Shown here: piece by piece, positions 32,994-37,645 of the stretch | How the letters are laid out: each line of letters starts with the position of its first letter | How positions within the stretch are numbered: position 1 is the stretch's first letter | NCBI GenBank assembly: GCA_026389455.1 | Contig: JAPLHV010000068.1 | Location: forward strand, 1 to 37,645 | Direction: 5' to 3' | From: Coprothermobacterota bacterium | GTDB lineage: Bacteria > Caldisericota > JANLFM01 | DNA: 37,645 nt | Translations under genes and position numbers: made by a program | The notes under the pieces: model-generated | Databases searched by the model: none | Told to the model about the DNA's origin: nothing | The model's input: the letters and a program-made list of their open reading frames with translations, nothing else

Positions 32994-33020
32994 CTGGGAA
33001 CGCCGCACCGCAGTGCGAAA
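32994..33020 (+). repeat. REP-like hairpin element, copy 5 (diverged)
   Basis: CTGGGAACG is followed by CCGCACCGCAGTGCG, so the left arm and loop are shortened and the last bases (GGC) are replaced by AAA. It sits five bases after the protease stop. Confidence 0.65.
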
Positions 33021-33162
33021 AATAGGTTAAACCCCCTGGATCTTCGCTCATTTCTTGCCAAATGGAGAAAATATGGTGAAAAAGACTAGTCTGGAAGACC
33101 CGCGATGGGTTATAGTAAGACAGTAAGAAAGCAAAAAACTAAACTTGGAGGTGTACAAGAGA

Positions 33163-35433
33163 ATGAAGAAACGATGGATGGATCTCTGCAGGAAGGCGGG
33201 GGTCGCGCTATTGGCCGGTCTCTTCCTCTGCTCTCTGCTGGCAATGCCGCTGATACAGCCCGCAGCAGCGGTCGGTTTAATCAACCCGGGCGGGGTATGG
33301 AACTATCTGACGGCCTCCCCTGATCAGGTCACCCAAGGGACAATTGTTCGATTTGATTTTTCCTTCACCACCGATGTCCAAACGCTTAGCCGGTCGCTGC
33401 AGTTCATCCCCAATCCCAACGTGGGACCTGGGGAGCCTCTCGCCATCGTCGACGTCAGCCCAGGTCTGCGCATCGATGCCGGCGCCGGCCAAGTGAACAT
33501 TGTTTGGCCGGACATGGAGATGCCGGCCGGCGCCGAGCTCTCCGGCTACGCCCACTTCCGCGTAGTCAACCCGCAGCCGAACTCCACCATCGCCGTCACC
33601 GCCCGTTTCACACTTATGCAGCCGGACGGGATGGCCCTGAACCCGGAGAACTACGTCAGTTTGACGGTTGCCGGCGGCCAGCAAGGTCCCCTCACCATCC
33701 TCAAGAACGCCGACCGCAGCCAGGCCAACGCCGGGGATAGCTACAACTACAACATCACTATCACCAACCCCAACGATCAAGCCGCCTCCAACATTCGCGT
33801 GGTGGACACATTGGGCGGTTACCTCACTCCCAAGGTGGGGCAGATAGGCGGTCCCTCCATTCAGGGCAATACCCTAACCTGGAACCTGCGCGATCCCCTC
33901 TACCCCGGACAAACCTACAACATCAGTCTGGCGGTACAGGTCGCTGCGAACGCTCCGGATGGCTATGTGATCAACAACACGGCCGTGGTCTACGCCGCGG
34001 GTCTTCCGCAGAATCAGGATGCCGCCCTGGCGGTGACGGTGAAGAACGCACCGGCGCCGCCGGCATTCACCATGACCATGGGGGTCAACCCCACTTCGGT
34101 CGGGCCGGGTGGCGCCTTCCGCCACACCATCAACTTCAACAGCGGCAACAGCCCGTTGATCACCCAGGCCTTCTTCCAGGTGGTTCTGCCCTCCAACGTG
34201 GGGTTCGTCGCCGCCAGCGGCGGGGGGACCCTCAACGGCAATACGGTGCAGTGGTTCACCGGCAATATCTACCCCAACCAGTCGCTGCAGATGACCCTCG
34301 ATCTACAGGTGGGCGCTAACGTACCGGCGGGCACTGCCATCATCAACTCGGTGAACTTCCAAGGCCGCACCAGCCCAGGCTATTTCCCGATCAACACCAG
34401 CGCCCAGTCTCCTGCCGTGACCGTCTCCGCCCCCCAGATTACCCTCTCCCAGAAGGTGGATCCGGCCAACGTGGCGGCCGGCGGCAAGGTGACTTTCACC
34501 GTTTTCGCCCAGAACGTCTCCTCCGGCTCCGCTGTCAACGGCCAACTGGTCTACACGGTGGATCCCAACTTGATCAATCTCTCCTTCAACCCCTTGCCGG
34601 CCAGCCAGAGCGGCAATGTTTACACTTGGAACTTCGGCTATTTGGCCGCCCAACAGATTGCCCAAGTGATCATGAGCGCCTCCGTCGCCTCTAGTGTGAC
34701 CGCAGGCAAAACCCTCACCAACGCAGGCGTCTTCACTGTCGGTGGCAGCCAATACACCAGTTCAGCCGGGGTTTATATCAGCTCCACCCCTCCTCCGCCG
34801 GTCATTAGCTTTCCCGATGTGCCCAACTTCTACTGGGCCTATGATGAGATCATGGCCATGGTCAAAGCCGGCGTCATCAAGGGGTATCCGGATGGCACCT
34901 TCAAGCCCGAACTGCCGGTGACACGCGCCGAATTCTGCAAGATGATCGACCTTTCAATGGGCTATACGATCCCAGCCAGCGTCTCTCGCCCGCCTTTCCC
35001 CGACCTCTCTCCCGATAACGCCTGGGCTTGGCCTTACATCCAGGTGGCAGTGGACAAAGGATTGGTCACCGGCTTCCCGGACGGCACCTTCCGCCCCAGC
35101 GACTCAGTCACCGAGGCCCAGATCTTTGCCATTATCACCCGCGCCAAGGGCTGGCCTCTGGTTAACCCGGTCAGCGCCTCACAGATCTATATCGCCGAAG
35201 AGCCGGCCACCGGCAACCCCAACTATGATCTGCGTCCCTTCACCGCCGACACCTGCTGGTACTACCAGTATGTTGGCACGGCGATCCAGTACGCTATCCT
35301 GATGGTTCCGGACGACCCGCATCAGATCACCTGGCCCGGCCCGGTCCCAGGCACCTACACCTACTACTTCAACACCTCCGCTTACCGCGCCGAGACGGCC
35401 GTCTACCTCTACCGGATGATGGGCGGGAAGTAA
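33163..35433 (+). CDS. Secreted surface protein with DUF11-like repeats and C-terminal SLH domains
   Basis: The 756-residue precursor has a Sec signal (AGVALLAGLFLCSLLAMPLI, probable cleavage after PAAA). The middle has three or so beta-sandwich repeats resembling the DUF11/conserved-repeat domain (ILKNADRSQANAGDSYNYNI and LSQKVDPANVAAGGKVTFTV). From about residue 545 come SLH modules: FPDVPNFYWAYDEIMAMVKA with GYPDGTFKPELPVTRAEF, then FPDLSPDNAWAWPYIQVAVD with GFPDGTFRPSDSVTEAQ, and a divergent third ending YRAETAVYLYRMMG. SLH modules attach the protein to pyruvylated cell-wall polymer. Start at ATG 33163, with GGAGG 11 bases before; TATAGT at 33111-33116 may be its -10. A terminator follows. 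Confidence 0.92.
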   Translation: MKKRWMDLCRKAGVALLAGLFLCSLLAMPLIQPAAAVGLINPGGVWNYLTASPDQVTQGTIVRFDFSFTTDVQTLSRSLQFIPNPNVGPGEPLAIVDVSPGLRIDAGAGQVNIVWPDMEMPAGAELSGYAHFRVVNPQPNSTIAVTARFTLMQPDGMALNPENYVSLTVAGGQQGPLTILKNADRSQANAGDSYNYNITITNPNDQAASNIRVVDTLGGYLTPKVGQIGGPSIQGNTLTWNLRDPLYPGQTYNISLAVQVAANAPDGYVINNTAVVYAAGLPQNQDAALAVTVKNAPAPPAFTMTMGVNPTSVGPGGAFRHTINFNSGNSPLITQAFFQVVLPSNVGFVAASGGGTLNGNTVQWFTGNIYPNQSLQMTLDLQVGANVPAGTAIINSVNFQGRTSPGYFPINTSAQSPAVTVSAPQITLSQKVDPANVAAGGKVTFTVFAQNVSSGSAVNGQLVYTVDPNLINLSFNPLPASQSGNVYTWNFGYLAAQQIAQVIMSASVASSVTAGKTLTNAGVFTVGGSQYTSSAGVYISSTPPPPVISFPDVPNFYWAYDEIMAMVKAGVIKGYPDGTFKPELPVTRAEFCKMIDLSMGYTIPASVSRPPFPDLSPDNAWAWPYIQVAVDKGLVTGFPDGTFRPSDSVTEAQIFAIITRAKGWPLVNPVSASQIYIAEEPATGNPNYDLRPFTADTCWYYQYVGTAIQYAILMVPDDPHQITWPGPVPGTYTYYFNTSAYRAETAVYLYRMMGGK

Positions 35434-35458
35434 ATAGCGCCTCGCTCAACCGATGATC

Positions 35459-35486
35459 AAAGGACCGCCCGCAAGGGCGGTCCTTT
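35459..35486 (+). terminator. Terminator hairpin after the SLH protein gene
   Basis: AAAGGACCGCCC (35459-35470) pairs perfectly with GGGCGGTCCTTT (35475-35486) around GCAA, a stable tetraloop. The T tail is short and interrupted (TTTCTCTT). Confidence 0.88.
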
Positions 35487-35744
35487 CTCTTCCTCCGGCG
35501 TCATTTGAACCATGATCTATGGCTCTTTGTCGATCTTTGGTTCCCTTGAAAGGGCTTATGGAAGGATCGGCCCTACCTCTTAACGCAACAGGATCTCCGC
35601 CGCTATGAAGCTGGATCGGAAAAGGTCCCTACTGAGTCCCGAGCTGCTCCTCGATGCGCGGTTTAATCATCGCGGATCTCGAAGAGCAAAGGAAAAAGCG
35701 CATCATTCCTGAAGAATTCAGCCGTGTTCGCGAAACGACCATGT
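35487..35744. other. Gene-free interval before the tRNA genes
   Basis: No recognisable gene or RNA is seen. A short open frame from 35654 (MRGLIIADLEEQRKKRII at its start, about 38 codons) has no ribosome site that convinces and no known relative; it may be a fragment. Confidence 0.4.
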
Positions 35745-35773
35745 TTGCGCCTCCTCGATTGATCTGTTAAGAT
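35745..35773 (+). promoter_or_regulatory. Promoter of tRNA-Asp
   Basis: TTGCGC (35745-35750), a 17-base spacer and TAAGAT (35768-35773) lie 11 bases before the tRNA, the same arrangement and -10 as at the tRNA-fMet gene. Confidence 0.7.
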
Positions 35774-35784
35774 AGGTACGGCGC

Positions 35785-35860
35785 GGGGTCGTGGTGTAGC
35801 GGTTAACATGCCAGCCTGTCACGCTGGAGACCGCGGGTTCGATTCCCGTCGACCCCGCCA
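35785..35860 (+). tRNA. tRNA-Asp (GUC)
   Basis: The 76-nucleotide cloverleaf has acceptor GGGGTCG/CGACCCC, anticodon stem CCAGC/GCTGG with loop CTGTCAC, T loop TTCGATT, discriminator G and an encoded CCA. Confidence 0.96.
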
Positions 35861-35877
35861 CCTCGAAAAAGGCATCT

Positions 35878-35910
35878 TCCGGCTTCTTCACAAAAGAAGC
35901 CGGATTTTTT
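35878..35910 (+). terminator. Intrinsic terminator after tRNA-Asp
   Basis: TCCGGCTTCTT (35878-35888) pairs with AAGAAGCCGGA (35894-35904) around CACAA, followed by six T. Confidence 0.95.
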
Positions 35911-35980
35911 GGTGCATGCTATCCATTCCGCACTATCAAAGATGATTGATCCCGTTGAACTGCCTCCTTCCGTCCTCTCG

Positions 35981-36009
35981 TTGACGGTTCCCTGCTGACC
36001 CTTTACAAT
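35981..36009 (+). promoter_or_regulatory. Promoter of tRNA-Phe
   Basis: TTGACG (35981-35986), a 17-base spacer and TACAAT (36004-36009): five of six matches in each box, 10 bases before the tRNA. tRNA-Phe is therefore a separate transcription unit from tRNA-Asp. Confidence 0.85.
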
Positions 36010-36019
36010 TCTTTCTCAT

Positions 36020-36095
36020 GCCGAGGTAGCTCAGCTGGTAGAGCACTTGACTGAAAATCAAGGTGTCGGCGGTTCAACTCCGCCCCTCGGCACCA
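36020..36095 (+). tRNA. tRNA-Phe (GAA)
   Basis: The 76-nucleotide cloverleaf has acceptor GCCGAGG/CCTCGGC, anticodon stem CTTGA/TCAAG with loop CTGAAAA, T stem GGCGG/CCGCC and an encoded CCA. Confidence 0.96.
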
Positions 36096-36188
36096 CTTTA
36101 ATTTCCCTTCGGCAATGCATCTTGCTTTTCTGCTTCCATCCACTCATCGCGTACACACCCGGAGAAGCGGGGAGAGGGAACTGTCCCA

Positions 36189-36749
36189 TTAGAAGCTCCA
36201 GGGAGTGGCCACCACTAGGAACTCAGCCGTCTTTTTGCCGTCATTGCGGAAATAATGGGGGAGGATCGCTTGATAGTAGAGCGTGTCCCCTTCATGCAGG
36301 TCGAACTCGGAAGCTCCCACGGTGTAGTGAATCTCACCCTTCAAAACCCAGATGAACTCCCACCCTTCGTGCCCGAAGGGCTTTCCACCGTTCGTTCCCA
36401 CCGGAAGACGGATCAATGCTGGCTCAAGCTTCGATTTGGGGTCGGTCAGGAGCCATTCCTCAGTGCACTTCTTGCCTTCGCAGACGTTCAGGATCATCGC
36501 TCGTCGCTCTTCCTTGCGGGAGAGTTGAATGGAAGCCTCTATTTCATCGAGGAAGAGAGAGGCCAACGGCACTTCCAGCGCGTTGGCGATCTGGCGAAGG
36601 TTGATGATGCTGATGTTGGCTTTTTCGTTCTCCACCCGAGACAAGTATGGGACTGAGAGCCCGGTCTGCTCGGCCATTTCCTGCAAGGATAGTCCGGCAA
36701 CGGCTCGCAGCGCTTTCAACCGCTGGCCGATTCCAGTATGTCCGTTCAT
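36189..36749 (-). CDS. XRE family transcriptional regulator with C-terminal cupin domain
   Basis: The 186-residue protein has an N-terminal helix-turn-helix (about 8-65: RLKALRAVAGLSLQEMAEQT, GLSVPYLSRVENEKANISI, IANALEVPLASLF) and a C-terminal cupin_2 barrel (about 115-180: GHEGWEFIWVLKGEIHYTVG, EGDTLYYQAILPHYFRN). XRE-cupin proteins such as PuuR regulate polyamine, amino-acid or aldehyde metabolism, often next to aldehyde dehydrogenase or glutamine synthetase genes. Here the divergent neighbour is the remnant of an aldehyde dehydrogenase, so the original target may have been lost. GGAGAGGTG lies just before the ATG. Confidence 0.92.
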   Translation of the reverse strand: MNGHTGIGQRLKALRAVAGLSLQEMAEQTGLSVPYLSRVENEKANISIINLRQIANALEVPLASLFLDEIEASIQLSRKEERRAMILNVCEGKKCTEEWLLTDPKSKLEPALIRLPVGTNGGKPFGHEGWEFIWVLKGEIHYTVGASEFDLHEGDTLYYQAILPHYFRNDGKKTAEFLVVATPWSF

Positions 36750-36799
36750 CTGTTCTCACCTCTCCTTTGTAAAGGGATTGTCCTCATCGATGCTCCCCA

Positions 36800-36829
36800 A
36801 GTATAGCGAGAGGATTCACCCGGCATCAA
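36800..36829 (-). promoter_or_regulatory. Candidate promoter of the XRE-cupin gene
   Basis: On the minus strand TTGATG (36829-36824), an 18-base spacer and TATACT (36805-36800) lie about 50 bases upstream of the start. Confidence 0.5.
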
Positions 36830-36871
36830 TCACAGGGGTTCTGGTTTCTTGGAGTTCATTGGAAGATCCCC

Positions 36872-37342
36872 TTCTACATCGAGCTGGGGAAACAGGAAGG
36901 CGCTACGTTGAAAGTGGGCGGCCACCGCATTTTGACGGAACCCCTGGATAAGGGGAACTATCTCGAACCGACCGTCTTCGTCGATGTGACCAATTCGATG
37001 CGCATCGCCCAAGAGGAGATCTTCGGTCCGGTACTCTGCGTGATCAAGTTCGAGACTGAAGAAGAGGCTGTGACGATGGCCAATGACAACGAGTGCGGCC
37101 TAGCCTCAGGAGTCTGGACGCAGAACTTCAGCAAAGCGCTGCGAGTGGCCAAAGTAATCCGCACCGGGAAAGTCTGGGTCAATACCTATGACCAAGTCCC
37201 GGCAAATGTTCCCTTTGGCGGTTGCAAGCGCTCCGGTTTTGGTCGCGAGACGCACAAGATGGTTCTGGACGAATACTCCAGCTTCAAGAACATTTATCTG
37301 GCTTTCGAGGAGATGACTTTCGGGCTTTACCCCGAGTCGTAA
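36872..37342 (+). pseudogene. Aldehyde dehydrogenase, C-terminal fragment only
   Basis: From 36872 the frame reads FYIELGKQEGATLKVGGHR, then YLEPTVFVDVTNSMRIAQEE with IFGPVLCVIKFETEEEAV, GLASGVWTQNF, GKVWVNTYDQVPANVPFGGC and KRSGFGRETHKMVLDEYSS, the unmistakable last 155 or so residues of an NAD(P) aldehyde dehydrogenase. The coenzyme domain's first part and the catalytic Cys/Glu region (about 340 residues) are missing. Upstream of FYIELGK the frame stays open but no longer resembles the family, and it runs into the promoter region of the XRE gene, so a deletion joined the two. No intact copy is in the window. Confidence 0.88.
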
Positions 37343-37361
37343 ACCTCATAGGTGTTATGAA

Positions 37362-37396
37362 CTGAAGCGGCGGGTCGATTGCGCCCGCCGCTTCAG
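37362..37396. terminator. Perfect 13-base inverted repeat after the aldehyde dehydrogenase remnant
   Basis: CTGAAGCGGCGGG (37362-37374) pairs with 37384-37396 around a nine-base loop. There is no T run, so it is a hairpin that may slow or end transcription rather than a textbook terminator. Confidence 0.65.
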
Positions 37397-37510
37397 ACAG
37401 CCCTTCTTAAACCATCAGCGCTCTTCCCTTCCATAACGAGACAGTCACCAAGAGCATCCTTTGGTCACATTTTCTCCTAGAAAGCGTATTCTCTGGTGAA
37501 CAGGTGTAAA

Positions 37511-37645
37511 CGCTCATCATAAAGTTTACCACCGCGCTCATCAAATAGTTTACCAGTCTGAGCAGGGGTGAGACCCGAACTTCCGGGTCATGGCGTCGTA
37601 CTCTCCAGGACAAGGACGAGGAGAGGATGAGAAAAATGGCCCCCC
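37511..37645 (-). mobile_element. Probable end of an IS21-type insertion sequence
   Basis: Two 20-base direct repeats, CGCTCATCATAAAGTTTACC (37511-37530) and CGCTCATCAAATAGTTTACC (37535-37554), differ at two positions and are spaced 24 bases. Multiple terminal repeats containing GTAAACT and TGATGAGCG are typical of IS21-family ends. No transposase is visible before the window ends, so whether this is an intact element or a solo end cannot be seen. Confidence 0.5.

Noticed and set aside
35441-35780. Hidden small RNA gene between the SLH protein and tRNA-Asp
   Set aside because: Apart from the terminator at 35459-35486 and the tRNA promoter I see no promoter-terminator pair or conserved structure.

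Overview
The window looks like a piece of a fairly GC-rich (by eye about 60% G+C) anaerobic member of the Bacillota. The reasons are the block divIC - two tRNA-Met - tilS - hpt - ftsH, a Gram-positive style SLH-domain surface protein, strong Shine-Dalgarno sites (AGGAGG), sigma-A type promoters with 17-base spacers at the tRNA genes, and an anaerobe's enzyme set (indolepyruvate:ferredoxin oxidoreductase, a xanthine-dehydrogenase-family molybdoenzyme, class I Fe-S fumarase, radical SAM protein, QueT transporter). I cannot name the genus from sequence alone.

Layout. 1-884 is a graveyard: an ISL3-type insertion-sequence remnant overlaid with several families of short repeats. 885-5018 holds a radical SAM protein (+), then a Nif3-family and a short GH3-like protein (-), then a methyltransferase (+). 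5034-5758 is a decayed membrane-protein gene. 6102-9450 (-) holds an Mth938-like protein, a molybdopterin lipoprotein and iorB/iorA. 9758-13410 (+) is a three-gene molybdenum hydroxylase (FAD, 2Fe-2S and Mo subunits). 13415-22873 is a housekeeping run: divIC, tRNA-fMet, tRNA-Met, tilS, hpt, ftsH, a formiminotransferase, folE, folP, queT and a split NAD synthase. 22874-30797 is a tightly packed operon: a PP2C/beta-propeller membrane protein, malic enzyme, two-subunit fumarase, a metallo-beta-lactamase-fold hydrolase, a family 2 glycosyltransferase, a PIG-L deacetylase and a protein that looks like a distant relative of BshC. 31033-35433 holds pdp, an M50 protease and the SLH protein. 35745-36095 has tRNA-Asp and tRNA-Phe with clear promoters. 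The end holds an XRE-cupin regulator, a decapitated aldehyde dehydrogenase and an apparent IS21-type terminus.

How the genes work together. hpt, ftcD, folE, folP and queT concern purines, one-carbon units and pterin/deazapurine chemistry; the amidase and nadE proteins together would make NAD from glutamine. The malic enzyme and fumarase make or consume L-malate, and they are translationally coupled to a glycosyltransferase, a deacetylase and a BshC-like protein. That is the set of activities that builds bacillithiol (GlcN-malate-Cys), but with a family 2 glycosyltransferase in place of the usual BshA. I regard this as the best candidate for an undescribed system here.

The second striking theme is a set of dispersed short repeats. 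An 18-base tandem unit with core AGCCCCCGGCAG occurs at six places, in one of which it supplies a stop codon inside a gene and in another it codes for the N-terminus of FolE. A hairpin element with core GCCGCACCCCAGTGCGGC occurs five times, once inside the 3' end of the 2Fe-2S subunit gene.
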